A stretch of 64,000 bases of DNA from Gloeothece verrucosa PCC 7822 (GCF_000147335.1 NC_014502.1:227994-291993), one strand, 5' to 3'. Positions 43,613 to 52,375 are shown, counted from the first letter of the stretch. Translations and numbers: made by a program. Notes: a model not told the origin generated them from the sequence alone.

Positions 43613-45514
43613 ATGTCTTATTATATCGGTCAATCAAGCACCCCCCCTATACCAACTTCATCCATAACTAATTTCCTCAACACCCCGTCAGGATTAGCTT
43701 TACTGGGGTCGGTTGCCGCATTCGGATTACTCTCATTGCTTGATGATAGTAATAAAAAGGGTAAGCTTGCTACTAGCTATTGGGGTAGTGGTAAAGAGAA
43801 ACGTTTTGCCGCGCGCCGTGCCGCTTTGCAGATAGAAAATCCTAAAAGGAACTCGGCTGCATTATACTTGGGAATGCCGGACGAGGTTCTTTTAAAGTTA
43901 CAACAACAATGGGTTCTCGATAATCGAAAGCAATTTTTAAAGAGAAAGCCATCCCCTAATACCTTTTATGTTCCCGATATTCAAAGAGGTATTTCGGTTT
44001 TAGGGGGCGCAGGAACGGGGAAAACGTTTTCAGTAATAGACCCTCTCATTAGATCTGCACTAGACCAAGGATTTCCCACCATTATCTATGATTTCAAGTA
44101 CCCTGCACAAACTTGTCGGGCTGTGGCTTATGCGCTCAAAAGAGGCTATAAAATCAGGATTTTTGCCCCGGGATTCCCTGAATCGGATTCTTGTAATATT
44201 TTAGACTTCTTAAAGGATGCTGAGGATGCTGTAGCTGCCGGACAGTTGGCACAAACTATCACCAAAAATTGTGATATCAGTAATGGTCACGCATCGGGTG
44301 ATAAATTTTTCGAGGATGCGGGTGCTACGTTGGTTGAGGGGATTTTCTTACTCGCTAAAGCCGTTGCCGCATTTAAAGGTAAAGAATATGCTGATTTGAT
44401 GACCGCTTCGGCGATCTTATCGTTGCCCGAACTAGGTAAGCGGTTATTATACGCTCAACAGCAATCATTATTCCCCATCTGGACGATGCGCCCACTAGCG
44501 CAGGTTATCAGTGTTAGCGGCTCACCCGAAACTGAGTCGTCTATCGTCGGTACTGCACAACGGACGTTTCAAAAATTCCTCAAGAAAGACTTCATCGGTT
44601 CGTTCTGTGGTGAGTCAACATTACCCCTGGACTTGGATGGTAAAACCCTGGTTATCTTTGGCTTAGATAGGAACAACCGCGATATTGTCGGTCCATTACT
44701 AGCGGCTACCTTACACATGGTAGTGTCTCAGAATGTTAGCCGTGTTGAACCTCGACGCGACCCTCTGTGCGTGTTCTTGGATGAATTGCCGACAATTTAC
44801 CTCCCTCAGCTTCAAAATTGGTTCAATGAGGCTCGTGAGGACGGTTTCTGCGGTGTAATCGGCGCTCAAAATCTGGGTCAGCTAGAGAGAATATACGGCA
44901 AAGAACTGGCTAGAATCATTTTTGGCGGCACGGCCACCAAATATTTATTTAATCCCCAAGACGTTGAGTCAGCCAAATATTTTTCCGAATTCTTGGGAGA
45001 GGTTGAGGTTAAGTTTGATTCAAAAAGCCGCTCAAAAAATACCGGCAAACATGGGGGGGGTGGTAGCCGTTCTACTTCCGATAATCGTCAGAAACGTCCC
45101 TTGTTTGAACCCGCGCAGTTCCTTAAATTGCCCACTGGTAAGGCTATAGTTATTAATCCTGCTTACCGCAGGGGTGGCGATAATTATGTGCCGATCCTAC
45201 AAAAAATTCATGTTGCCCGATGTGAAAGGGCGGAGATGGAATGGTCAGAGAGTCGTTGGCCCTTCATCCTTAAGTATCTCAGAGAAACTAGAGCTAATCA
45301 CGTTACTGATGAGATGCGGCGATCTCAGTTTGAGGAACGATTAGCTTTAGTTGATGAACTATTTCCTCTGCCGCCAGAGAATTCTCATAATAACGTCCGA
45401 GGCCAACAACAAAATCCAAAAAGAAATCAACAACAATTATCAGCGACTGTTCCTACAACCAACAGTCAATCATCAGATAGCAACATTAATTCTATCCACG
45501 ATATCACTTGTTAA
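43613..45514 (+). CDS. virD4: VirD4/TraG-type coupling protein (T4CP)
   Basis: 633 residues. One N-terminal hydrophobic segment (LALLGSVAAFGLLSLL). Walker A GGAGTGKT at about 131-138 in GISVLGGAGTGKTFSVIDPLI, as given in part. Walker B is PLCVFLDELPTIYLPQL near 386, followed by EAREDGFCGVIGAQNLGQL, typical of TraD/VirD4. The C-terminal tail is low-complexity and rich in Asn/Gln. It brings the relaxase-DNA complex to the channel. It starts directly after the previous stop. The normal second N-terminal membrane helix is not evident, so anchoring may differ. Confidence 0.9.
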   Translation: MSYYIGQSSTPPIPTSSITNFLNTPSGLALLGSVAAFGLLSLLDDSNKKGKLATSYWGSGKEKRFAARRAALQIENPKRNSAALYLGMPDEVLLKLQQQWVLDNRKQFLKRKPSPNTFYVPDIQRGISVLGGAGTGKTFSVIDPLIRSALDQGFPTIIYDFKYPAQTCRAVAYALKRGYKIRIFAPGFPESDSCNILDFLKDAEDAVAAGQLAQTITKNCDISNGHASGDKFFEDAGATLVEGIFLLAKAVAAFKGKEYADLMTASAILSLPELGKRLLYAQQQSLFPIWTMRPLAQVISVSGSPETESSIVGTAQRTFQKFLKKDFIGSFCGESTLPLDLDGKTLVIFGLDRNNRDIVGPLLAATLHMVVSQNVSRVEPRRDPLCVFLDELPTIYLPQLQNWFNEAREDGFCGVIGAQNLGQLERIYGKELARIIFGGTATKYLFNPQDVESAKYFSEFLGEVEVKFDSKSRSKNTGKHGGGGSRSTSDNRQKRPLFEPAQFLKLPTGKAIVINPAYRRGGDNYVPILQKIHVARCERAEMEWSESRWPFILKYLRETRANHVTDEMRRSQFEERLALVDELFPLPPENSHNNVRGQQQNPKRNQQQLSATVPTTNSQSSDSNINSIHDITC

Positions 45515-45518
45515 ACTT

Positions 45519-45824
45519 ATGATCTCAGAAAAAATTAAGCAGGAATTACAATCGGCCAAACAAAAAAAATTAGACCCATTGCCCGCCGATTTAGAGATTG
45601 AAACTCTTGAATTTTTTGATCAGTTTGGTATTATGGGTGGCTATACTCCATTAGGAAGTTTTGAATTAGAGCGCTCGACCAATTCTACCCTCGAATTTAT
45701 AGCCGTGTATGTCAATGGACTTTTGGCTTATTTTTTGGACAAACCCGGCACAAATGAAACAGTTCTTTTTGATCGACTTCAAAATTTAAAAAATCGAGGT
45801 ATTTTAGATTTAATTGGAGGATAA
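45519..45824 (+). CDS. Small hypothetical protein after the coupling-protein gene
   Basis: 101 residues from the ATG at 45519 (MISEKIKQELQSAKQKK); the frame is open further back inside the T4CP gene but those starts overlap it. LEIETLEFFDQFGIMGGYTPLGSFELERS, as given in part, suggests a small alpha/beta fold. It lies 4 nt after the T4CP stop and 3 nt before the next gene, so it is part of the operon. No family is recognised. Confidence 0.65.
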   Translation: MISEKIKQELQSAKQKKLDPLPADLEIETLEFFDQFGIMGGYTPLGSFELERSTNSTLEFIAVYVNGLLAYFLDKPGTNETVLFDRLQNLKNRGILDLIGG

Positions 45825-45827
45825 TTT

Positions 45828-47222
45828 ATGACGGTTACACCAGTTAGTGAAAGCCATGTTGGTCAAATGCAAAGCGCGTTAATAGCTTTTGCACAAACTT
45901 TCTTAAAAATGGAAGGGCTTAAATTAGACGAAAAAAACCAGGAAAAAAAACCCGAAAATCATGATGAACCTCCCAAGAAAGAAAACTCTTCTCAAAAATC
46001 TCAAAAAGATTCCGAAAATACCCCCTTTCCTTCTCCTGATGAGCGAGGAAATAGCCAAGGTCATGAAGAAAAACTACAAGAAAGTAATTTAATACCTCTA
46101 ATTGAAATTTGGCAGAACGGTAATCTTATTAAAGGTAAAAATGTTGATAAATTAGATGCGGTTCTAAATATTCGATTGGAAATGGCACATCAACTCGCGC
46201 AACCCGGGCAAATTATTAAAGGTCTGGAAAATCTTGAAGTTTTGGGAATTTTAGGACAAAAGTCCACAACCTTATTTAAAACAGATGAGCAGGGCAAAGT
46301 TGAAGTTAATCAAAATTTTTCAACACTTTTAGAAGAAACAAGAAAGCCTGCTTTTTCTAAAGCCAAAGAAGATAGACCTCAACAAAACCTAAATTCCGCG
46401 CCAGATATAATCACTCAATTGATTAACGATTACGAGGCTTTCCGTACAGACATAAAAGCCGATATCAAAAATGAAATACACTCCTCATTCAAGGAGATGT
46501 TAAAGGAGAGAAATCAAAAACCTCGTGACTATCAATGGTGGCAAAAAGCGGCTCAAAGACCTGGGGCACTGTGGGATTTGTGGAGAACAAGGCGATCTCA
46601 ACAATCGGCGGCTTATACAATAACACAGCTTTGGCAGTCTGAAGCTGCCCCTAACGATAAACTATACCAAGCCAACGGTTATTCAGTTTACCGAGAAGGC
46701 AACGAGTTTAAGCTGGAGGACAATCAAGGAAATGAACTCTTAAGATTCAAAACCAACAGTCTTGGTGCTGCTATGGTGACTCAATCCCATCTAAAAGACA
46801 AAGATTTAGATGCTTTAAAAGACCTCAAACAATCGTTAAAATCCGGTCAACTAACTGAAGACTTCATGACTGTTGATAAGTTAGCGACTTCAAGAGAGAT
46901 ACGAACTCTCAATATTGTTGAGCAATTGGTGTCATTATCTAAGCAAACCAGTGCTAAATCGAGGCAAGAAAGCGATGAAAATAATAGGTATTTGATTCGT
47001 TCAGCTTCTAATGGAGAGGTGGTTATTTTGAAAAAAGATGAATTAAATCAGCACAAGATAATTTTTCAAAGAACTGCCCAAGGTGTAGTTAATCTAATGA
47101 CCAAACAAGACCTAGAGCATTTAGAGAATGTTTTAAAAATTAAAACTCAATCGGCAATAGAGCTTAATCGTCAGATTGAACAAGTTCGTAATACCTCTAC
47201 AGTTAGAAGAAGGGGTCCTTAA
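45828..47222 (+). CDS. Hypothetical transfer-operon protein with charged N-terminus
   Basis: 464 residues. A hydrophilic linker (EKNQEKKPENHDEPPKKENS, about 36-85) follows a short helix (QMQSALIAFAQTFLKM). The middle has LIEIWQNGNLIKGKNVDKLD. Then come helical regions (FRTDIKADIKNEIHSSFKEM) and a beta-rich part that looks like a compact domain: NDKLYQANGYSVYREGNEFKLED, as given in part, resembles cyanobacterial proteins that report on element state, with a matching second copy in NNRYLIRSASNGEVVILKKDE. No membrane segment. Position suggests a cytoplasmic transfer factor. Confidence 0.6.
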   Translation: MTVTPVSESHVGQMQSALIAFAQTFLKMEGLKLDEKNQEKKPENHDEPPKKENSSQKSQKDSENTPFPSPDERGNSQGHEEKLQESNLIPLIEIWQNGNLIKGKNVDKLDAVLNIRLEMAHQLAQPGQIIKGLENLEVLGILGQKSTTLFKTDEQGKVEVNQNFSTLLEETRKPAFSKAKEDRPQQNLNSAPDIITQLINDYEAFRTDIKADIKNEIHSSFKEMLKERNQKPRDYQWWQKAAQRPGALWDLWRTRRSQQSAAYTITQLWQSEAAPNDKLYQANGYSVYREGNEFKLEDNQGNELLRFKTNSLGAAMVTQSHLKDKDLDALKDLKQSLKSGQLTEDFMTVDKLATSREIRTLNIVEQLVSLSKQTSAKSRQESDENNRYLIRSASNGEVVILKKDELNQHKIIFQRTAQGVVNLMTKQDLEHLENVLKIKTQSAIELNRQIEQVRNTSTVRRRGP

Positions 47223-47304
47223 AATTCACCCATTTTCTTTTGACAGCTTGATTAATAATAGTCTTTTACTGCCAATTTGATTAACATTTGATGAGGAGTA
47301 CAGG

Positions 47305-48834
47305 ATGGAAAAAGAACTAATAAAAAATTTAAAATGCTTCAAAGGAGCTTACTTAAGTTTTCCGGCTCTGGAAAGAACCCAAGTTAAACATAAATTTTTA
47401 CAACAGTTATCGAGGAATTTAAATATTCCTGTTTATTACTGGAATTTAGCCACTAAAGAGTTAACAGATCTCAAGAATTTTACCATCGAGCTAACCCATG
47501 TACAAGAATTATTTGGAAGCTTACAGAACCACTTTACAGATGGGATATTCTGTCTGGAAAATATAGGAACATTATTACATGATGAAATTCAAACCGAAAG
47601 GGAAACATTAACAACCTTGTTAATGGATACCTTGGAAAATTTCAAGCTGTCTGAGAACAAATATCTAATTTTGCTTGATATTGAGGAGTTAGAGTTACCA
47701 ACGCATCTCAATTCTTTGTTACCTTCCGTAATTTATCCCTTACCTACTGTTTACGAGATTCAACAGATACTAGAGGACTGCAATAAGAGTAGCGGCATAT
47801 CCTTGGAAATAAACGATCACCTCCTCAACTCAGTTTCAGGGTTATCAGCCGCAGAAATCGAGGTGGGTTGTCAGTTGGCACTTTTTGAAGAAAATTTTGC
47901 CGACGGTTTGTATCAATATAAAAAACGGCGACTCCTCGGGCTAGGCTTAGAATTCCTACCTACTCCAGACCTCAACGATTTTGGCGGCTTGGATAGGTTG
48001 AAACTGGGTATTGAACAAGTAGCTTTAGACTACTCCGCCCTTGCAAGGGAGTATGGATTGCCTTTTCCCAAGGGGTGGTTACTCGCAGGCCCTCCAGGGA
48101 CGGGAAAAACTTTTGCCGCTAAAGTTGTTGCAAAAAGGCTAGGGTTTCCTTTAATTAATGTCGGGGTGGATTTAGTTAAATCCAAGGGTTCTGCTTATCT
48201 TAAACGTCTATTACAACGTATAGAAGCGGCTGCGCCGGCTGTATGTTACTTTGATGAGTTCGATAAATTTTTTGACCCTGAAGCGGCACTTACAGCAAGC
48301 GGCACGAAGGGGGAAGTTTTGGGCGTATTGCTAACCTGGTTACAGGAGAAGCAGAGTAAGGTGTTTGTTATCGCCACTCTCAATAGATTAGATGCACTGC
48401 CGCCAGAATTAACACGGGCTGGTCGGTTTGATAAGATTTACTATGTTGGTTTCCCTCAAGCTATTGAGCGTAAAGAGATTTTTCAGCTTCATGCCGGACG
48501 TTTTGATGAGCGATACAGGGTAGGTGATGGACCATTGGGGGAAAGGGAGTGGCGTTTACTTCTCTCAGAAACCAATTACTGCACTGGGGCCGAAATAAGG
48601 TTAATTGTGGAAATGGCGGCTAAAGATAGGTTTTATAATAACAATCCTATTACCTTGGAATTCAACGATTTTGTTCGAGTTCGTCGTCAAATTACGCCTT
48701 TATATGTAAGGGATACTGAAAGGGTTTTGGCGATGGAAAATCGAGCCAAAAATATTTCACAAGCGGCATCTAGTCCTGATACTTCCGTGTTCGCTCCCGA
48801 AAACTGGGATTTGTGGGGTGATGAGGAAAATTAA
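47305..48834 (+). CDS. Ycf46-like AAA+ ATPase
   Basis: 509 residues. The C-terminal half is a complete AAA+ module. Walker A is GPPGTGKT at 262-269, Walker B is VCYFDEFDKF with D317 and E318, sensor 1 is FVIATLNRLDALPPELTRAGRFD, as given in part, including the SRH arginines, and sensor 2 is GAEIRLIVEMAAK. The N-terminal half resembles a degenerate AAA domain without a P-loop. This two-part layout is that of cyanobacterial/plastid Ycf46. It is the last gene of the T4SS region, 82 nt after the previous stop, with GAGGAG upstream. It may remodel transfer complexes; its role is not established. Confidence 0.8.
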   Translation: MEKELIKNLKCFKGAYLSFPALERTQVKHKFLQQLSRNLNIPVYYWNLATKELTDLKNFTIELTHVQELFGSLQNHFTDGIFCLENIGTLLHDEIQTERETLTTLLMDTLENFKLSENKYLILLDIEELELPTHLNSLLPSVIYPLPTVYEIQQILEDCNKSSGISLEINDHLLNSVSGLSAAEIEVGCQLALFEENFADGLYQYKKRRLLGLGLEFLPTPDLNDFGGLDRLKLGIEQVALDYSALAREYGLPFPKGWLLAGPPGTGKTFAAKVVAKRLGFPLINVGVDLVKSKGSAYLKRLLQRIEAAAPAVCYFDEFDKFFDPEAALTASGTKGEVLGVLLTWLQEKQSKVFVIATLNRLDALPPELTRAGRFDKIYYVGFPQAIERKEIFQLHAGRFDERYRVGDGPLGEREWRLLLSETNYCTGAEIRLIVEMAAKDRFYNNNPITLEFNDFVRVRRQITPLYVRDTERVLAMENRAKNISQAASSPDTSVFAPENWDLWGDEEN

Positions 48835-48862
48835 AGATTTCAAATTGACATTAAATTTTCTT

Positions 48863-49252
48863 TTAATTCCAAATCCGTTGAATATTATAGCTATCAAAGG
48901 CTAAGTCTCGACTTAAAATAGAAACACCTTCAACTATTGTCTGTGCGATGAGAAGCCGGTCAAACGGGTCATTATGATGAAACGGCAGAGTGGAAATAAC
49001 AAACAGATGACTTAAGCTGATTGGCCAGAGTTCAAAATCTTCGAGTTTTACCTTTTGTTGTATATAATCTTCTATAGGTAAAGCTAAAGTTAATTTATTT
49101 TTGCTCTGTTTAATGGCAATTTCCCAGACAGTAGCTATGCTTATTAACTTTTGACATTTAATATCCTCCATTAAAATTCGAGCGGTGTTACTTAATTTAG
49201 GGTCGCCGCTAAAGAACCACAGGAAAGCATGAGTGTCTATCAATAATCTCAT
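48863..49252 (-). CDS. vapC: VapC-type PIN-domain toxin
   Basis: 129 residues. The PIN acidic residues are visible: D6 in MRLLIDTHAFLWFF, glutamate in SIATVWEIAIKQ, aspartates in HHNDPFDRLLIAQ and in ILSRDLAFDSY. The family cleaves RNA, often tRNA, and is held inactive by a cognate antitoxin. The gene overlaps the antitoxin stop by 1 nt (TAATG). Since the antitoxin has lost its N-terminal part, control of this toxin is probably altered. It is short but complete. Confidence 0.88.
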   Translation of the reverse strand: MRLLIDTHAFLWFFSGDPKLSNTARILMEDIKCQKLISIATVWEIAIKQSKNKLTLALPIEDYIQQKVKLEDFELWPISLSHLFVISTLPFHHNDPFDRLLIAQTIVEGVSILSRDLAFDSYNIQRIWN

Positions 49253-49377
49253 TAGGTATAATCCTTGAAATCATCTAATGGTTCATCAAAATCGTCGGAT
49301 AAAAAAATTAAACCCTTGTCGCTACCGAAAAGAGGAGAACGTTCAGCAACGGATACGAGGGAGACTAACTTGGCCAT
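49252..49377 (-). pseudogene. Phd/YefM-type antitoxin, N-terminally truncated
   Basis: 41 residues from ATG: MAKLVSLVSVAERSPLFGSD, then KGLIFLSDDFDEPLDDFKDY. This matches the second half of Phd/YefM antitoxins, whose usual GKPVAKLV strand falls at this ATG; the in-frame codons before it still read N-Q-P. About 45 residues that form the DNA-binding and dimerisation part should precede, but the sequence runs into the left inverted repeat of a transposon at 49385. The toxin-binding tail remains, so it may still neutralise VapC if translated, perhaps from TTG inside the repeat, but it could not autoregulate. Confidence 0.7.
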
Positions 49378-49413
49378 AGGTTGATTTTGGACTTTGGACA
49401 AAAGAAAAAAATA

Positions 49414-49436
49414 ATTAGCGTAAATATTACGCTAAT
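49414..49436. repeat. Palindrome ATTAGCGTAA-ATA-TTACGCTAAT, copy 1
   Basis: A perfect 10-bp stem. Related copies lie at 50996-51018 and 51523-51545. It is probably the transposase recognition end. Confidence 0.8.
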
Positions 49437-49529
49437 ATAAAATTGACAATATTCCCTCTACCTCAGCCGGTAAAAATTGCTGAGTAATCGGAAAAAGAAC
49501 AGCTTACTTGGCGATTTGAAAGTCCGCTT

Positions 49530-50978
49530 TTACTTGTTCAGTTTATTTTTTTGTCTTTTTTTGATAACTTGATGGCGAGTTCGTGGGACTTGTTTATAAC
49601 CTTTAATACGTCCAGAGGAATAACCCCGACGTTTGGGAGAAGAGGCAAATGTGCCCAATGTTGAAATTATTCGCTCAAAATCTCTTTGAACTAAACTAGG
49701 AGAAATTTTAATTAATTCATTGGTTTTTAAATACTGTTCCCAAGGGCGGGGCAAAACAACAGCTAATTTTCTAGCCGCCCATAAATTTACATAAGCCAAT
49801 AGTGTTAATTTGAACCAGTTTTCTTCGTGCCTTACATCGGGAGTAGAATAGGCTGTCATTAATAATTTCTGTTTACTAAATCTGAAAAAATGTTCAATAT
49901 CATAACGTTGTCGGTAAGATTGATAGCAATCAATCAGACTTAACTCTTCACGGCGAGAACCGATGACTATAAGCCACATAGGCTGCCAAACAGCATTATT
50001 AACTTCATCAGTGATGAGAATTTGTAGTAAAGTAAAAGGATAACTGTTCATTTTATAATTTTTATTTCCTCTCATTAACATCTGTTTCCATGCGGAAATT
50101 GTAGTGGTCAGTTGACGACCTGTTTTAGTAGTAAAGACGCATTGAGTAACTTCATTGGGTTGAGTCCAAGTGTTCTCATCTTTTAGGTCAAATTTATCCC
50201 CGTACCAACGGGGATGTCCCGACTTTTTTTGAGTAGTTATTTTCTCAATAAATTGTCTATAAAAAACCCGATTACTTCTGACTCGCGTAATAGTAACTAA
50301 GTTTTTATAATTGACTTGTTCGCCGATAAAATCTCGTTGACTATAAAAATTATCAGCGACTAAAACTGATAACTCTTGTCTTGAAAACGAAGAGCTTTCA
50401 AAAATTTCTTTAAGTTGTTTATTGCCCACATTCGCTGCTTTATCGTTACTCGGTACTCTTTCTCCTGATAAAGGAACTGCCCAAGGCTTATTACCTGTTA
50501 TTGTTGGGTCAGGTAAAGCGCAGATAACTGAGTAAGTATGTCCAATATTTATGGGTTTATTTCCTTTAATAGGATTAGGATAATGGATAAATTTTTTATC
50601 AGCTAATACCGGTGAATACGGTCGTTGATAAGGAGTTGTATCTATTGCAAATAAGTTAAAATGTCGGGATTGAGATAATGGTATAGTAAGAGAAACTGCC
50701 TTGAGTAAATCTTTAATTTGTTTTAAGTATTCATCCTCAGTATCCTCAGTTTGATAAGGAAAAAATTCTTGAATTCCTTTATATAAACTGTTATAATTTC
50801 GTCTAAACAAGGGATTAAGAGATAATTCCACTACTGATGTTGCTTGTTGATTACTGGAGAGTGCATCTATCAACTCTATGAGAGACTCTTTTCTGGCTTT
50901 AAGCCCATTAAAAAGATTTTCCCTCCAACGACGAAACTCTTTAATTGCCTTTTCAGTTTCTTGATTTTTCATGGTCAT
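49530..50978 (-). CDS. IS4/IS701-like DDE transposase
   Basis: About 482 residues from the ATG at 50978; a TTG at 50993 is in frame. LFAIDTTPYQRPYSP holds the first catalytic aspartate and LSVLVADNFYSQRDF the second. YRQRYDIEHFFRFSKQKLL holds the Y-x-x-R-x-x-x-E signature of the IS4-type catalytic glutamate. The end is basic (RTRHQVIKKRQKNKLNK). Length and motifs are complete, so it may be active. It lies between palindromes 1 and 2 of the element. Confidence 0.88.
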   Translation of the reverse strand: MTMKNQETEKAIKEFRRWRENLFNGLKARKESLIELIDALSSNQQATSVVELSLNPLFRRNYNSLYKGIQEFFPYQTEDTEDEYLKQIKDLLKAVSLTIPLSQSRHFNLFAIDTTPYQRPYSPVLADKKFIHYPNPIKGNKPINIGHTYSVICALPDPTITGNKPWAVPLSGERVPSNDKAANVGNKQLKEIFESSSFSRQELSVLVADNFYSQRDFIGEQVNYKNLVTITRVRSNRVFYRQFIEKITTQKKSGHPRWYGDKFDLKDENTWTQPNEVTQCVFTTKTGRQLTTTISAWKQMLMRGNKNYKMNSYPFTLLQILITDEVNNAVWQPMWLIVIGSRREELSLIDCYQSYRQRYDIEHFFRFSKQKLLMTAYSTPDVRHEENWFKLTLLAYVNLWAARKLAVVLPRPWEQYLKTNELIKISPSLVQRDFERIISTLGTFASSPKRRGYSSGRIKGYKQVPRTRHQVIKKRQKNKLNK

Positions 50979-50995
50979 TACTAACTTTTTCAAAT

Positions 50996-51018
50996 ATTAG
51001 CGTAATATATACGCTAAT
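50996..51018. repeat. Palindrome ATTAGCGTA-ATATA-TACGCTAAT, copy 2
   Basis: A perfect 9-bp stem with an AT-rich loop, just upstream of the transposase start and before the passenger remnant. Confidence 0.8.
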
Positions 51019-51052
51019 ATAAAGGGAGGTCAATAGTTTCTCAAGATGTCAA

Positions 51053-51411
51053 ATGGATTCCCAAAATTGTCTGAAAACCAATCAAGACCCGACCCGAAGA
51101 GCTAGACAAATTAAAAACCTAATCCGCAAATTTAAGCAAAAAATTCAGAAGATTCAAAACGAAGGAGAAGTCGCTCCCCCTAATTGTCATATTATTCGTT
51201 ACCAAGTTACCCTTTCATCAAAAAATCTATTGGTATTATAAACTACAAGCCGCCGAACCTATCTTTACACGAGCCACTGACAGCCAAAAAAAAACGCTTA
51301 GATGTATATTTAGGTAAAGCTGGCAGTGAAGCTCATATTGATGCAATAGAGAAATTAACAAGAAGAGATCTTATTGATGAGTTAGAAAGGGTTATTAATT
51401 CTCTTCTGTGA
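51053..51411 (+). pseudogene. Decayed transposon passenger gene
   Basis: The frame from 51053 (MDSQNCLKTNQDPTRRARQIKNL..., then HIIRYQV) stops at 51239. The sensible continuation passes to another frame (WYYKLQAAEPIFTRAT) and then a third (YLGKAGSEAHIDAIEKLTRRDLIDEL...), ending at 51411. Joined, this matches a small protein I associate with cyanobacterial transposons of this palindromic type (KLQA-EPIF, HLGKAGS-AH motifs). Two frameshifts have inactivated it. Confidence 0.6.
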
Positions 51412-51522
51412 AAGCTACTTGGATATTTATTTTGGAGGAGAAGTAGAAACCGACTCTTCCTATTGTACAGAAGAATTAAAAGATGATTGATTTTTTTGCC
51501 GCTTCTCAAAAAAAACTTTTTA

Positions 51523-51545
51523 ATTAGCGTATTTTTTACGCTAAT
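51523..51545. repeat. Palindrome ATTAGCGTA-TTTTT-TACGCTAAT, copy 3
   Basis: A 9-bp stem with a T-rich loop, the inner part of the right 52-bp arm. It is followed by TTTGTCCAAAGTCCAAAA, the mirror of the left end. Confidence 0.8.
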
Positions 51546-51594
51546 TAATTTTCTCCTTTGTCCAAAGTCCAAAAATATTGAGATTAATTTTAAA

Positions 51595-52095
51595 ATGATT
51601 ATGACTACTGAGACTGATACTAAAAATTCAGCTATTGAAACATTGCTCAATCCCGTTGTTTCAAAGGACAAAGGAACACAGAATTTGTGGGTTTTGTTAA
51701 GAGATGTAAAAAACTTGCTCAGTCAGCAGAATGAACTCCTACAAGAAAATAATCAGCTACTAAGACAGCTTCTCCAAAAAGAAGCTACCAGTAATTATGA
51801 AGAGTTCGAGCCGAATTTCAAAGCTACCTTAAGCGAGTATAAGCATTTCGCTTGGGACAGCATCGGAGCAAAGGTCATATCTTCCGATGGCGAAGGGGTC
51901 ACGGTTGTACAGTACCGTTCAAAAGTCTTTGAGCGCCGCCGTTCCTCGGTTGACGATGTGAAAGGTGCGGCTATTTGGTTTTCCTGTGCTACGAAAGCGA
52001 CAGACGGGAAAGTTAAATATTTAAAGCTGATAACTTTTAGGGAAAAGTCGGGAATTAGACCCTTACATGGAGAGATTAAGGAGCAATTAGACTAA
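51595..52095 (+). CDS. Hypothetical protein with coiled coil and beta-rich domain
   Basis: 166 residues from the ATG at 51595 (or 164 from 51601). The open frame extends to 51487 through the transposon end, but those residues are unlikely. A coiled coil (LWVLLRDVKNLLSQQNELLQENNQLLRQLLQ, as given in part) is followed by a beta-rich domain: FAWDSIGAKVISSDGEG, VTVVQYRSKVFERRRSS, AAIWFSCATKATDGKVKYLKLITF, as given in part. The strand pattern with basic and aromatic residues would suit a single-stranded nucleic-acid binder. This is an inference. The transposon end serves as its upstream region. Confidence 0.65.
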   Translation: MIMTTETDTKNSAIETLLNPVVSKDKGTQNLWVLLRDVKNLLSQQNELLQENNQLLRQLLQKEATSNYEEFEPNFKATLSEYKHFAWDSIGAKVISSDGEGVTVVQYRSKVFERRRSSVDDVKGAAIWFSCATKATDGKVKYLKLITFREKSGIRPLHGEIKEQLD

Positions 52096-52162
52096 TTTAT
52101 TATCTAAATTACTTAAATAGATCTCCTGTAGAGTTCCTCCAAACTCTGATTATTTTTCTATG

Positions 52163-52189
52163 TTGACTTTTGAGAATTTCATATATACT
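52163..52189 (+). promoter_or_regulatory. Possible weak promoter
   Basis: TTGACT and TATACT with 15-nt spacing lie in the 358-nt non-coding stretch 52096-52453. The spacing is short. A 27-codon ORF (52215-52298) follows but has no support. Confidence 0.25.
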
Positions 52190-52375
52190 TAAATAAAGTG
52201 ACGCTAAAATAATCATGTCTAACTCGATCAAATGGCGTTCCGAATCGCTACCTTCAGCGCAATCTAAAACTACAATCGTACAGTTATCCTTATTTTAAGT
52301 TTTATTTTTTCCCCCAAATGACAGGCATCGTCGCTACTTCTGAGGCATCTTTATCTTATCTTTATTATTCTCATC

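Larger units (their letters stand above)
49385..51574. mobile_element. About 2.2-kb transposon bounded by 52-bp inverted repeats
   Basis: The left arm 49385-49436 and right arm 51523-51574 are reverse complements with 5 mismatches in 52. Each has TTTTGGACTTTGGACAAA at the outside and an ATTAGCGTA-type palindrome at the inside. A third palindrome of the same kind (50996-51018) separates the transposase gene from a decayed passenger. The element interrupts the antitoxin gene. Whether the mobile unit is the whole 2.2 kb or only the transposase segment between palindromes (49414-51018) cannot be told; no clear target duplication is seen at the outer ends. Confidence 0.7.

Noticed and set aside
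51487..51594. Upstream extension of the gene at 51595
   Set aside because: It would translate the transposon's inverted repeat; the ATG at 51595 fits the coding pattern better.
52215..52298. 27-codon ORF behind a weak promoter-like motif
   Set aside because: Too short, no ribosome site, no recognisable sequence.
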